Positions 10,690 through 24,352 of a DNA stretch of 64,000 nt are shown here, piece after piece; within the stretch, counting starts at the first letter, position 1; the number at the start of each line of letters is the position of its first letter. Source of the stretch: Salvia splendens. Lineage: Eukaryota > Streptophyta > Magnoliopsida > Lamiales > Lamiaceae. The notes under the pieces were generated by a model. The model was not told the origin of the DNA, did no database searches, and saw only the letters and a list, made by a program, of their open reading frames with translations. The position numbers were made by a program, and so were the translations under genes. The stretch lies in assembly GCF_004379255.2 (NCBI RefSeq), contig NC_056049.1, forward strand, positions 6,386,001 to 6,450,000. Direction: 5' to 3'.

Positions 10690-13600
10690 CGTTTAACGTT
10701 TTATAATTAGGGATTGTCTCTCTCTGCCTATATATTTATACAAGTGTGGTGATCTCATCAAATCACACACATTACAGAGAACACATGAACGAAGGAAAGA
10801 GAGATAAACAAATCTTTGGAGTTGGAGTTGCGCTACTATGCCAAAGAAAGTTCGAGGAAGTTCTCTCCGTCTTCCCCAATTGCTTCCGCTATGGATCGTG
10901 AAGGTAAGTTTTCGATCCATTATGTTTATGGTTAATACGTGAAATACATGATGTTCAAAGATCTTGCTTTATTTATATTCAATTATGCATTCTTGAATAT
11001 ATGATGATAAATAATGTTCAACATGTGGTATCAGAGCATGGTTGATAACTCATGTATTTTCGTATTATTGAAACCATTTTTTTGAATTTATTTTTTGATA
11101 AATTATTATGGATTGAATCGATTATTTTAATATGATCAGCATATTATAAATTCAAGTTTTGTTGATTCAATTATTCATGTGTAACGTGACTAATGAATTC
11201 ATATGCCTAATATTATGGGAGTATTAATTTTTTACGCCTTTATGGATTTAATTCTTTTGACTAATTACGCACACTTATCAAATTAAATAATTATGTTTTG
11301 ATTGTCTCTTTATGGAAAATTTGTTTATGAACGTATCGAGACCGTGGGTGAAAGGAGTGGTAATTCAGTTTATTTAATTTTGTTCGCATAATATATTTGT
11401 GAATTGAACTAGTTAATTACTTTATTAATTAAAGGTTGTTTATTTTGTGTGATTATGAAATTACATGAAATATGCGTATGTAGTAGTGTATACTTACAAT
11501 TAAAAATGGCTATTAAACTGAATGATGGTTATTTGATGCCATAGATTCGAGAGAATATGTTATACATTAAGTGTATGTTTTGAATCTTGTTGTGCACGCA
11601 TCATAGGTTTTGGATATTTTTAATTGATGAATTGTCAATTCATATTTGTATGCGCACTACCGAGAATCAATGGTTTCCATGTTTGAAATATTTGTTCCCA
11701 AATTGATTCAATTTATCTATATGGAATTGATTTGGGTATATTGATTGTGTATACTGTATGTAAATTAAGTTTGAATATATGTATGGGTGAATTGAGATTT
11801 CAATTAAATGTTTCATGATTATGAATCTATCTAGACGGTGGAATAAATTATTACATAATTCAATTTATGCTTTAATATATGCAATCTTTTTATGTTTATT
11901 TTGCCATCAGCAAAGTGGGGCAAAATAAGTAAAGTCTACAATTAAATTCATATGAAAAATTATTTAAGCAATTAATCACTTGATTATATTATGTTTATTT
12001 TACAATCACGAAATTGAGGTAAAATAATAGAAGTTTATAATCAAATTAAGTGAAAATTTGCTTAAACAATTAATCACTATACTGATTATATAATGTTTAT
12101 TTTGCAATCACCAAAGAGAGGTAAAATAAGAAGGGTTTATAATCAAGTTAATATAAAAATCTGTTTATGCAATTAATCATCATGCCTGTTATGTCTAAAG
12201 TATATATTCATTATCTACATAGTTTGTTTGTCATAAAAGTCTAGATTCCCAAAGGAAATAGTCTTTTGAGATATGATGAACACTAATGGAGTTAATAATA
12301 TAAATTGGTGTCGATTATCCATAGGTATCGCCAATTTATTATTACTCAATTATTAAACTAAGATATGAATATTAAGCATGATGTTTATTATTGTATGAAG
12401 ACTACCTAAAGGGGCTTTTATAATTGCCTTATGATATGGATTTTCAAATTAATGCTCGTATTATTATTCAAAGCTTTTATATGTGAGCATTCATCTTTTA
12501 ATTGCTCCTATAATATAAAACACTTTTTTCTACTAGTATGTTTACCTCAAGCGTTCCCCAACTTAATGGAACTAACTTTTCTGGACGGAAAGAGAAACTT
12601 AAGTTCACTCTTGAAGTAATGGACTTGGACCTAACATTGTTGTATGATAAGCCAACGATCTTATGATAAAATTATTTTGGCTGATTGCCCATAATGCTTA
12701 GGAAAAATCTAGCAAGACTAAGTTTACACTTCATTAGAATGTTCGTTGCAGATAAAGTCTATCAACGACTGATATTGCAAAAGAATGTTTGCATAATGTT
12801 GATGATCGCTTCACAACTGTATATAAGTCTATTGCAGGAAAAGTTATAAAGGATCTCATGAGCATGCAATATGATGGTTCTCGGACTATGTACGAGCATG
12901 TGATGGACATAAATAACATGTCTTCTAAGCTGGAAAAATTAGGATTACATGTGGATGAGGATTTCCTTGTCCAATTCATTCTAACTTCCTTGCCTCCTCA
13001 ATATGGACCATTCCAAATTGATTCACTATAAAAGATAAGTGGACTCTTAATGAATTGGGAGACGTGTTGGTCTAGGAGGAGCAAAAGATGAAGAAGCATG
13101 GAATGAGTGCATCTCAAGCTCGCATTGCAACCGAAGGAGCGTCTAAAGGATAATATTAATTCGTATTTATCATTCTTATGGCATAAAGGAACTGGATCAT
13201 ATTTCTAGTGAAAGAATTAAGAGGCTTATAAAGGATAATATTCATTCGAATTCAAACTTTACAAGTTTTACCATATGTGTGGATTGTATTAAAGGTAAAC
13301 AAACAATACACAGTAAGAAAAATGTCAGAAGAAGCACTGAGCTCCTTCAAATTATACATATAGATATTTGTGGACCTTTTGATGTCCCGGCTTTTAGTGG
13401 AGAAAAATATTTTATCACATTTATTGATGATTTTTTCGCGTTATGAATTTATTTATAGCTAGAAAAATCTCAGGCAGCAGAAACAGTTGAACATTTTATG
13501 ACTAGGTTGAAAGACAATTAAATAGAAAGGTGAAAATTATTCGATCTGATAGAGGTGGTGAATTTTATGGTCGTACCACTGAAATAGGTCAATTGCATGG

Positions 13601-14947
13601 ACCTTTTGTCATACTTAGAAAAGCATAACATTTGTGATTAATACACTATGTCAAGTACGCCTCAGCAAAATGATGTTGCTGAGAGACGAAACTGAACTCT
13701 CATGGAAATGGTTAGAAGTATGTTAATTCTACCTTACTCATATCGTTGTGAATTTATGCTCTTAGAACCCGTTACTTATGTATTAAACTGGGTTTCTAGT
13801 AAGGTTGTACCAAAGACTCCTTATGAACTTTGGACAGGTAGCAAACCGAGTTTGCAACACCTTCATGTTTGGGGTTGTTCAACAGAAACTAGTGTATACT
13901 CTTCGCAAGAAAGAAATTGGATTTTAGACAGTTAGTGGTTACTTTATGAGTTGCTAGAAAAATCCAAAGGGTATAGGTTTTATTATCATAATGATATCAT
14001 GAGATCATGAGAACTGTGGAAACTGAAAGTATATGATTCTTTGAAAATTATGAGATCAGTGGGAGTTTTAACACTCATAATGCGGTCATTAGTGAAAGAA
14101 GGGTAGATTACCCTCTTCCCTCATTTCCTCAAGAATTAAGAGTGCCAAATATTATTGAACAGCCTAGCAATATTTGAATGACCAACCACTTAATGATGAT
14201 GCCAAAGTCATTGAACATGTGTGGAAAAAGCATCTACAAAAGTGCCATTAAGTTTGGATTGATGTCATGATGGAAGAGTTGAAATCTATGGATTATAATA
14301 AAGTTTGGGACCTTGTCGAATTACATGGTAGACAAAAGTGTATTGGGCGTAAATGGGTCTTCAAGACCAATTCGACATAAATGATTTAATCGCACGATTT
14401 AAAGCCAGACTTGTTGCCAAAGGTTATACTCAGAAAAGATAGCATTGATTATAAAGAGATTTTATCTCAAGTATCAAAGAAGAACTCGCTTAGAATCATT
14501 TTGGCACTTATAGCCCATTTCGACTTGGAACTACATCAAATAGATGTGAAAACTACTTTTCTAAGTGGTGATTTGGAAGAAGTCTACATGAAACAACCTG
14601 AAGACTTCACTAAGAAAGAGAATGAAAATTTAGTCTGCAAACTTAAGACATCAATTTATGAGCTGAAACAGGCTTCTCAACAATGGTATTTTAAAATTCC
14701 ATGACACTATTACTACTTTTGGTTTTAAAGAAAAACTTGGTTCTGTACGTTGATGATATATTGCTTGCTAGTAGTGACATTGGATTACTACATGACACTA
14801 AATTTATCTCTCTAAAATTTCAACATAAGAAATATATATGAGACATCCTACGTCACAGGGATAAAAATATCTCGTAATCAATCATGTGGACTTTTGGATT
14901 ATCTCAGAAAGCTACATAGATCGAATTTTAGAGATATATGGAATGAG
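10690..14947 (+). mobile_element. decayed Ty1/copia retrotransposon A (plus strand, 3' end missing)
   Basis: A primer-binding site TGGTATCAGAGC at 11026-11037 follows an LTR that ends 'ttcaaca' at 11023. The LTR has a TATA-like box (tatatatttata, about 10730), and its left edge is unresolved. A long AT-rich leader (11040-12540) precedes a gag start near 12545. The order gag, integrase, RT is that of Copia. Sequence stops at 14947, where LTR sequence of the opposite-strand element B begins, so RNase H and the 3' LTR are missing. Confidence 0.85.
12545..14850 (+). pseudogene. Copia gag-pol pseudogene (element A)
   Basis: Several frames carry recognisable pieces in the correct order. Gag is at 12545-13032 (UBN2-like, with YDGSRTMYEHVMDI). 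The integrase zinc region ends CVDCIKGKQ near 13270-13300, then IHIDICGPF, then DRGGEF near 13545, PQQNDVAERRN near 13660 and TPYELWTGSKPS near 13820. RT is at 14240-14850, with ELHQIDVKTTFLSGDLEEVY near 14530 and the YVDD box near 14748. Stops and frameshifts separate these pieces, so no functional protein is expected. Confidence 0.85.
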
Positions 14948-15548
14948 TGAGACAATCAGACCCCCAAACCCTAGGGATACTCCGATTACTACAACACACC
15001 AGCCACCTCAACACAAGTTCACCAACCACTTCGCACACGCTACCGAAGGCCTCAAGAACACAATGATCTCACAGATCTAAGAAATCAACCGAAGTTCTTC
15101 CACCGAAAGAGCAGAATCGAACACAACCATTCGAATCACAAGGAATCTCCAAATCAACACAGAAGTTGAGAGACTACACTCAGATCTCACTAAAACAGAG
15201 ATGAGAGTTACCAGAGAAGAAGATCGGAGCCATTTCAGAAGAGAGAGAGACAGAGGTTCTAGAGAGAAGGTAGAGAGAAAAGTCGAAGAGAGAGAGAGTG
15301 AATTTAGAACTGAAGAAACAGAAGGAGAGTAAGGGTTAGTTTATCTCACACAGAAAACACAACCCTGCATCCAACGGTCCACCGCGAGGATCCTTGTGGA
15401 ATGCTACGTGTCAGCCATCGGAGTATCCCTCATAAGTAACAGGCCAACTTCCTTTTGGGCCACTTACAATGATTTGGGTCATACATATTAATTCAGCCCA
15501 GACTGAATAAATCAGGTCAACAATCAATTGGGTCCACAATATCCCACA
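14948..15548 (-). repeat. 3' LTR of Copia element B, truncated
   Basis: It matches 23580-24188 nearly base for base. It should continue for about 410 more bases (to match 23176-23579) but ends abruptly at 14948 against the RT remnant of element A. The upstream purine-rich tract on the minus strand is 'ggaccaaggtgaagta'. Confidence 0.88.
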
Positions 15549-16091
15549 TACTTCACCTTGGTCCAAATTGGATAAATAGAGGAGAGTCTTGGTCCACGTG
15601 TTAGCTTCATCACAGCCTACAAGGTCATCTCGCGACACCAAAGAGTGTTAGCTCATTAGTAAAGAGAATAACCATGTTGCCTAGCAAGACTCCAGATGAC
15701 AAGCCAATTAGTCTTGTAAGACTTTATTTGCCTTGTGATCTCAAAGAGCCAGAGCTCACAGAATCAGCAAGGTCTTACCCCCCTCGGGACATGCACATGC
15801 TAGCCACAATCAAAATGCAAACTCCTAATGCAAGTGAGCAATTTATCAATAGGCAAACATTTAGTACCCATATCAGCAGGGTTTTTATCAATATGCACTT
15901 TATGCAATAAAATCTCTTGTTTTTCAACCACATTCATAATGAAATGGAACCTAACATCTATATGCTTATTCTATCATGAAACACATGATTTTTGCATAAT
16001 TGCATAGCTGACTGACTATCAGAATAAACATGAGGAATAGACTTCAAGTATTTGAGTTCAGAAAGAACTCCCTTTAACCAGATTGCTTCCT

Positions 16092-19000
16092 TCACAGCCT
16101 TGTAAACACAGTAGTGGTGATGGCTATATATTCTGATTCAGTAGTGGAGATGGATATTATGTGTTGCAGTTGTGATTTCCAGCTTATACATGATCTACAC
16201 ATTGTAAACACATAAGAAGTAGTGGACTTTCTGTTGTCCCTATCATTAGCACAATTGGAATCCACAAAACCACATAGGTTCACACCATCATCACACTTAG
16301 AAAAACACAGACCATATGTATCTACTCAAGCAAGATACAACATAAGCAATATCAGGTCTTGTACTGACCATTACGTACAAAAGAGAACCTATAGCATTGG
16401 CATAAGGCACCTTTTTCATAGCATTGATATCAGACTTTGGACATAGATCTTTACTCAACAGAAAATGAGCAGCTAAAGGCACAGTAGCAGGTTTAGCAGC
16501 AGACAAGTTAAACTTCTTTAAAATCTTAAACACATATGGTTCTTGGTGAAACACAAGGACAAACTCCCTTATGTTCCTAAAGATATTGATACCCAAAATC
16601 TTTTGAGCATCACCAAGATCCTTCATATCAAAGTTATCACATAGAGCAGCTTGAACTAACTTGATGGCTTTAAGGCAGGGTCCCATAATCAGCATATCAT
16701 CAATATATAGCAAAAGAAAGACAAGAACTTTATCAAGACTTTTCACATATAGGCAAGCATCAAAGGAACTTCTCACAAACCCAAGTTTTTGCATAAAATA
16801 ATTAAACTTGATATTCCATTGTCTAGGGGATTGCTTTAAACCATACACGAACTTTTTCAGTAAACACACATGATTGGGGTATTTAGGATCCACAAAACCC
16901 TCAGGTTGTTTCATATAGATATGTTTATCTAAATCACCATGCAAGAAGACAGTTTTCACATCCATTTGTTTCAACTCCTAGTCAAAGTGAGCACATAGAG
17001 CAAACATTAGTCTAACAGTAGTAAATTTCACAACAGGAGCAAATATTTCTGTATAATCTACCCCCTCTTGTTAAGTAAAACCTTTTGCCACAAGTCTGGC
17101 TTTGTATCTCAGGCCATCAACCTCATTTTGTATTTTAAAGAGCCACCTGCAGGCAACAGCAGAAGCATCAGCAAGCAGAGGAACTAACAGCCAAGTACAA
17201 TTAATTTTCAGAGAGGGCATTTCATCTTCCATGGCTTTTTGCCATTGACTCCAAAACATAGATTTAACAACTTGTTTATAAGACTGAAGTTCACCTCCAT
17301 CAGATTCATGCACATTAAAACCTAAAGTAATTAGGTTGACCAAACCAATATATCTATTAGGCACATTAATGTTTCTCCTGACTCTATCTCTAGACATGAG
17401 ATAATTTTGCAAATCTGGACCAGAGTTAACAACAGGTTCAGGCTCAACAACTTGGTCATCATGATGAGGCCCATTTTGATTGTCAACAGGTATGGGATCA
17501 GGCTCAGGTTCAGGTTCAGGCTCAGGCTCAGGGGTAATGGGATTTGAATTCCTGAAGTGCTCCACCTCATTTGGAGTATCCTCAGATGACTCCACCTCAG
17601 TGAGAGTGTCAGTGGACTCCACCTCAGTAAGAGGCTCACTGTCAACACTTGTTGGAGAGGGATTAGGGGCAGGCTTAAGACAGGGAAATTCATCTTCATT
17701 GAAGATAACATCTCTACCTATAGTGACCCTAAACTCAGGCTCACTCCTATTCCAAATCTTACAACCTTTTACACTCTCAGGATATCCAAGAAATACCCCT
17801 TTCTTGGATTTGGGGTCTAACTTATCAGTTTTGCTATGAATGAATGCACTACAGCCAAAGACTCTCAAATGAGATAAAGAAATTTTTCTACCAGTGAAAA
17901 TAGACTCAGGACACTTCCCCTTGATGGGAACAGAGGGAGACCTATTGACAAGGTAGGCTGAAGTGTAAGGCTTCACCCCAAAAATTTTTAGATAAACCAC
18001 TTTTAGACAAAAGACACCTAACTTTTTCCAAAAGGGTTCTGTTCATCCTTTCAGCAACTCCATTTTGCTGAGGGGTATAAGGGGTAGTATTGTGTCTTTT
18101 AATTCCAAACTAAGAATACGAAGTATCCATTTGAGAATTACAAAACTCAAGACCATTATCTGTTCCGATTACCTTAATGGTTTTTCCAGTTTGATTTTCA
18201 ACAAGATTTTTCCATGTCAAAAATTTTTCAAAGACTTCAGACTTATTTTTCATCAAAAAACACCAAACTTTTCTGTAGAAATCATCAATAATAGACAGAA
18301 AATACACAGACTCTGAATGAGTAGAAATAGAGGTGAACCCCACACATCCATGTGTAGGTATTCAATCACACTGTGACTGATATTTTCAGTCACAGGTGTA
18401 GGGAAAGAAACTCTATGTTGTTTGCCTAAACCACAAGTGTCACAGAAGGGGAGACGACTGTGAAAATCATTTTCAGATAAAAGCTCATTTTTCTTCAAAA
18501 TATTTAGACTATTCTCACTCATATGACCTAGTCTATTGTGCCATAACATGGTTTTATCAACCCTGACCACATTTGCAACATTATTCACACAGGCCACAGA
18601 CTGAGCAGAACACGCATAGATTGCATTTCTTCACAGCTTTGAACAAACGCATAGCACCTGTACAGATTTTCATGACACCCTGCCCCAATCTACCCTCTAG
18701 CTCTTCATGCTCTAAACATGTACAAGAAAGTAGGTTGTAACATAGATCAAGCACATATCTCACATCCTTCAAATTAAGCACATAGTCATTTCTGAATTTC
18801 AAACACACAGTTCCAATGCCAAGAATCTGACACTTCTTGTCATTAGCCATAGACACAAAAGTATTTTCAACAGGTTTGAACTCAGAAGACACGGATTTGA
18901 AGGGAGAGATATGATAGGTACATCCAGAATCAATTAGCCAGTCATTCATGGTAAAAGAACAACCAAGAAAGGAGTTTACAGACAGAATATCATAAGTCAT

Positions 19001-19844
19001 GAAGCAGACACCTTATGAATCATATTCTTAGCCAGGTTTGCAATTGAATCCAGTTGATTATTACTGTTTTTCTACTTTTTAGGATTAGGGCACTCCTTTT
19101 TATAGTGACCAACCTCACCACAATTAAAACATTTTCTGTTAGCCTTAGGATTCTTGCTCTTAGACTTGAACCTACTCTTGCCCTTATTTTTACCATTGCC
19201 ATTAGAGTTACTATCTCCAGTTCCTCCTCTTGTCTTAGATCTGCCCCTAACATTTAAGGCATTTGATTGAGTATTTTTTAAAGCCTGGCTTTCCTTAATT
19301 GCAATTTCTTTAGACTTTAAAGAACTAATGATCAAGTCAAGAGGAGCACTATCCCTGCCATACTTGATAGCAGCCTTAATATCGCTATAAGTATCAGGGA
19401 TATAATTCATTAGAGCAATACTAGTATACTCATCAATGGTCTTATCACCAGACCTTTTAATGTCTTGCACAAGCTTCTGAAACACATCAATATTATCATC
19501 TATATCATTTGAAAGATCCAGTTTAAATTAGAAAAGTTTTTCAAGCAAGTACATCCTTGAGGACATAGAAGTCTCAGTATATAGAGTATCTAGTTTTGCC
19601 CATAATTCTGAAGCGGACTCATGGTCCCAACCTTCCTAATAACATAATCAGAGAGGTTCAGAATTATGGTTGATCTGGCTAATTCATTCCTTTCTGCAAT
19701 CTTATCTTTAGATTCAGTATCAGGGATAGTTCCCTCTACTGACTTGAAAACTTTTTGTTGTATCAGAATACATTTCATTTTTTGTTTCCAGATCACAAAA
19801 TCATTTTTACCATTGAAAGGAACAATTCCAACTGGTTGAGACAT
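16092..19844 (-). pseudogene. Copia gag-pol pseudogene (element B)
   Basis: Gag starts at ATG 19844 with MSQPVGIVPFNGKNDFVIW and ends with a CCHC knuckle (CFNCGEVGHYKKEC, near 19110). Protease has WLIDSGCTYHIS (near 18920). Integrase has the HHCC region from MLWHNRLGHMS to FCDTCGLGKQH (18550-18430), and the later core part NRSPSVPIKGKCPES (near 17940). RT begins near 17170, with ELKQMDVKTVFLHGDLD near 16970 and the YIDDM box near 16700. RNase H ends with STTESEYIA near 16120. A (PE)n stretch, PEPEPEPEPEPD (17480-17530), lies in the linker before RT. Premature stops (for example near 19530, 17070 and 16975) and frame changes make it defective. Order gag-PR-IN-RT-RH is that of Copia. Confidence 0.9.
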
Positions 19845-20052
19845 TTTGAAGCAAAGTTTTACACACACAAGAGATCCCAATAGACACAAGACACAGCACC
19901 TAACCCTGCTTTCACAGAATGGATTTAAACACAGAACAATAAAAAAATCCACCCAAAACAGATAGGCATGGATTTTTCATGCAAGAAACTCACAGATGCA
20001 AGTAACAGCAAGGCACACACACAGAGACAACCTCAAAGTGATTCCAGACTTA

Positions 20053-22674
20053 TGTCACGACCGAACTTCCTAAGAATAGAAAGTACGGTGGGTCGCGACT
20101 AATGGGGGAATAAAGAAGCGGTGAAGAAAGGGGAAACAATCAAGGGGTACGATATGTAGATCAAAAGATGAACTTTATTACCAAATTACAGTCTGAAATA
20201 ACGAAGCAACAAAGTTCGTAGGAAAAATAGTCCAACAGAATAAAGATAACATCAGAGTTCTAAAACTTGACGTAGCGGAAGCATTTGAGAGTTAGCTACT
20301 ACTATGTATGAAGACACAATAGCAACCGGAACGTTTATTGAATATGGTCTCGGTCCAATGCTCAACATCCTCCGTCTCCCGTCCACGCTCAACCTGCACA
20401 TAGAGAAAACATACGCAGGGGCTGAGTACTTGATGCACTCAGTGAACTCATGCCCAAAATACATTTCATCAATAAAGTTATGTCAAGCCACCGTTGAGTG
20501 AAACTCGGGTTTTACTTTTAAAAAATGCCGAGAAACACTAAAATCATTTCCATCGTAAAACATGGCTGCGCAGCCCATCATCATCATCCTCCATCATGTA
20601 CCATATCTGAACCATCATGTGAAACGAGAATGTGGCCACAAACTCGATCACTGGACCGGCGGACCACAAAGGACGGCTCACGATCTCCATCAGTGCACTA
20701 GTCTAAGTAGGGACTCACTCCCTAGTCAGACCCGAATTCGTTAACCATCAAAGTCTAGTAGGACATTATCCTAGTAGACAATCAGATAGGCAAATTCCAA
20801 AACATAAAATACGGCATGACATAACATTTAAACCACCCTTATCTCACCATATACACATCATTGCAAATAAAAGAGTTTAAGTAATAAAGCCCACCTCAAT
20901 AGCTTAGAAATTTCCTTTTACAACTTCTCGATCCGACTTTAACGAGCGTGCGAACCACCTTTTCGAATAAAATAAACAAAGTACACATCAATCTCAATAA
21001 CGACAACATTTAGAATGCATGCACTCTAATTAAAGTCTTTTATCTCATTTTCTCGGTTTTCGTGCATTTTCGATTATTCGGCGGCCGCCCAAGGTGTCGC
21101 GTGCGACGCCGGTCGGCCGCTTACGCCCACAACTCCTTCGTTGACTCCTCGTATTTTTCCTCCATGATATAGGATTTAATCCCAAGATTCGTAACTCTCT
21201 TTCACCAATTACTTTTCCTCGAATTAAATATTTCGGACTTGGGATAAAATCATTCGCCTTTCGAAATATTCTGGGATTTAATTAAATAATTCCCTACCTT
21301 ATATCTCCAATTTAATTAAGAACCCCAATTAATCAAATGGAGCCCATCTTTAACCCATCATCCCATTTCAATTAATTAGCCCAAAACAAAAGCCTAACAA
21401 CACAAAAAAAAAAAACAAAAGCCCCATTCTTATCATCCTCTCATCTATATCTCCTTCTCTTTCACTCTCTCACTCTACTGCTCTCTTTCTACGTTTCTCT
21501 CCCTCTATTTCTAATTTCTTTCCTCTTTCTCTTCTTCTTCCCCATACCCAAAATTTGAAACCCAACGTGCCATCAAACGGAGGACGTCGTCTTCGTCGGT
21601 GCTGCAGACCGCACGGAGGTCGCTGCTGACTTCAACCGCGACTTGTAGTACCGCCTCCGTCAAATTCTCCGCCGTTAGACGCTCGCGTCGCCAGACGCGC
21701 ACTCGCGGTCACTGTCGTTGCTCAGTGCCGGTGTCGTCGCCGCTGTTGTCCTGTGTTGCTCGTTGGGGTCGCCGGGTTGCTGCTGGAGTCGTCGCGTCAC
21801 TGCTGGAGTCGCAGGGGAGCGTTGTTGTCCGCCGCATTGCTGCTGGAGTCGCCGGTCAGCCTCGCCGTCGTCCATTCGACGGTCGGCCGCCACTGCCATC
21901 CACCACTGCCGCCACTGCCGGCGCCCCCTCCACTGCCGGCGACTTTCTCCTTCCCGAAAACATTCCGAACAAGCCCGAAACCACTCCGAACCACCCCGAT
22001 TCAACCCGCAAGTTACGTTCTCAAAACAAAGTTAAGTTCTTTCGCGTTTTCGATTAAGTACGGCGATGTTCGATTGATTTTTTTTTAGTTGTTGAATTGT
22101 TTGAATTACTTGTGGGAGGTGAATGTATGCAATGAAATATATACTAAAATTCATGCTTTGGGGATTGGATAGAGTTTAAACCTCAAAAAGATTGAACTTG
22201 GTGGTGGAGGAGCAAGAATGGTAGAAAATCCTACTTCCTTCCCTTTCGGCTCTCTCTCTATCTCTCGGCCCTCTCTCTCAAATTTTTTTTCTTTCTTGAA
22301 ATGTTGAAGTAGAAGAATAGTGGAAGATAAATAAGTTTAACTCTTGGGTGACTCTTGATTTCTTTGTAGAGTTAATTGAGGAAGATGGAAGGTAAAGAGT
22401 GTTGGATATAGAGGGTCTCCATGGGAATGTATAATCGGCCGAGAGGGGAAAGAAAGAAGGAAGAAGGAAAGAATTCTTGGGCTTGCTCCCAAATTATTTA
22501 AATTGTTCTGGGCTCAATTAATTGTAAGCCCAAGTTTGTATAATATTATCAATTGGTTAGACTTTTTAATTGTTATGGCCCAAAGCCATTTTTATTTAAA
22601 CATTTGGACATCAAATTTTATTAATTATTTCATGACATATATTAATTTAGTACTTAAAATGTACGGGTGTTACA
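20053..22674 (-). mobile_element. solo LTR of a Ty3/gypsy element (Tekay/Del-like ends) inside Copia B
   Basis: On the minus strand it starts TGTAACACCCGTACATTTTA and ends GGTCGTGACA. These ends are typical of the plant Tekay/Del gypsy lineage. It is flanked by the 5-bp duplication ACTTA (20048-20052 and 22675-22679). It is 2622 bp long, has no gag or pol, and so is a solo LTR left by recombination. A CpG-rich block lies at 21540-22010 and a second GC-rich patch near 21080-21125. It was inserted between the primer-binding site and gag of Copia element B. Confidence 0.88.
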
Positions 22675-22679
22675 ACTTA

Positions 22680-23160
22680 GGAGTCAAGTCAAGGTTGAGT
22701 TCCTCCCTATCTGTCACGTGTACCCCGGCAATAGGATTTCCCAGTTCAAAATCACCTAATGTATGGGGGCGCAGGGGGTCACTCAAGGCGGTTAAGACAC
22801 ATGGTGGATAGGTAATTCACTCAAGACACAGAGTCACCACTCTGGAATACAAAATTTTAGATAATGAAGCACACAGAAAGCAACAACGGAAGCAAGAATG
22901 CTGTAAGCACCAAGAAATATGCAGAAGACAAGAGCATAGAAACCCTAAGCCACGGCCAGTGGCATCTACCAGCAACAACTGCCCACCCCTAGAAACTACA
23001 AATGTTGTAAAAGTTTTAGGGATACAGCCAATATACCAGAGCGGGGCCCTAGATCAGGGGAACCAGACTAACCTCAGAGCATGTATCGGAGGCTGAGCCT
23101 TACTCTGACGAGCCCAACTCCTTAATATTTGCGACCCGGCGTGCCCGAATGATCCCTCCG
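22680..23160 (-). other. leader region of Copia element B
   Basis: Non-coding stretch between the nested solo LTR and the primer-binding site of element B. It continues with 19845-20047 once the nested LTR is removed. No frame of note. Confidence 0.6.
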
Positions 23161-23162
23161 TG

Positions 23163-23174
23163 GCTCTGATACCA
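23163..23174 (-). other. primer-binding site of Copia element B
   Basis: The minus strand reads TGGTATCAGAGC, complementary to initiator tRNA-Met, one base after the LTR end at 23176. Confidence 0.9.
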
Positions 23175-23175
23175 C

Positions 23176-24188
23176 TGTAGGGATCAAATTATTTAGGATT
23201 CACTAATTACCGGGACCTCTTTTCGGTTACACCGCTACTAAGATGGCTAGTCTCATGAGTTACAAGCCGAAATACAAAAGATTGTTACAATAGGAAAACC
23301 TATGTACAATCTACCTAACTAAGTACTGGTTACAGCCGAAGCCTTAGCTAAGATTAGCTCCTCGTCAGGATCTGGCCTCAAAGCTTTCACCGGTTTAATA
23401 CCTGCACACTAAAAAAAACCGTCAGTATAACAAGAACAGATCCTCACGGATCTGTAGAGAAACTAAAGTAACAGAAGACAAGCTAGAAGATTAGGATATG
23501 GCTCAGGTCGCGAACACGACTGCACCGGGCCAAGGACCTCCTCAATCATCACCAACAAGTCACAAGGGAGCACAGCGAGACAATCAGACCCCCAAACCGT
23601 AGGGATACTCCGATTACTACAACACACCAGCCACCTCAACACAAGTTCACCAACCACTTCGCACACGCTACCGAAGGTTTCAAGAACACAAGGATCTCAC
23701 AGATCTAAGAAATCAACCGAAGTTCTTCCACCGAAAGAGCATAATCGAACACAACCGTTCGAATCACAAGGAATCTCCAAATCAACACAGAAGTTGAGAG
23801 ACTAAACTCAGATCTCACTAAAACAGAGATGAGAGTCGCCGGAGAAGAAGATCAGAGCCATTTCAGAAGAGAGAGAGAGAGAGAGACAGAGGTTCTAGAG
23901 AGAAGACAGAGAGAAAAGTCGAAGAGAGAGAGAGAGAGTGAATTCAGAACTAAAGAGACGGAAGAAGAGTAAGGGTTAGTTTATCTCACACAGAAAACAT
24001 AACCCTGCATCCAACGGTCCACCGCGAGGATCCTTGTGGAATGCTACGTGACAGCCATCGGAGTATCCCTCATAAGTAACAGGCTAACTTCCTTTTGGGC
24101 CACTTACCATGATTTGGGCCATACATATTAATTCAGCCCAGACTGAATAAATCAGGTCCACAATCAATTGGGTCCACGATATCCCACA
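23176..24188 (-). repeat. 5' LTR of Copia element B (complete)
   Basis: On the minus strand it runs from TGTGGGATATCGTGGACC to GATCCCTACA, 1013 bp. It contains AG-rich microsatellites (near 23870-23940) and the part duplicated at 14948-15548. The outer flank after 24188 is 'aaaac'. Confidence 0.9.
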
Positions 24189-24352
24189 AAAACAGTGTTC
24201 TATCACCAAAAAAAACAATGTATCTTGTCTCAATTTTCCTTGAGAAAGATGTTGATGAAATTCATGTGAAATGAGTGCTTAAATTCAAAGAAAAAGGAAA
24301 AGTAATAAAAGTAGCAGTTTGATGAAATTGTGATGGTCGTACTCGTCGGATA

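Larger units (their letters stand above)
14948..24188 (-). mobile_element. Ty1/copia retrotransposon B (minus strand), with truncated 3' LTR and nested solo LTR
   Basis: Read on the minus strand: 5' LTR (24188-23176, 1013 bp, TGTGGGATAT...CCCTACA), primer-binding site at 23174-23163, leader, gag-pol (19844-16092), and a 3' LTR that starts TGTGGGATAT at 15548 and breaks off at 14948 after about 600 bp. The shared LTR parts differ by only a few substitutions and AG-microsatellite length, by eye about 97 percent. A 2.6-kb foreign solo LTR sits in the leader (20053-22674). Because the 3' end is lost, no target duplication can be tested. Confidence 0.9.

Noticed and set aside
17480..17839. Gly-Ser repeat frame on the plus strand
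   Set aside because: Antisense of the PEPEPE linker in the Copia polyprotein on the minus strand.
21599..22057. Several overlapping Arg/Ala-rich frames on both strands
   Set aside because: They lie in the CpG-rich core of a solo LTR; no domain, and many mutually overlapping frames as expected of GC-rich DNA.
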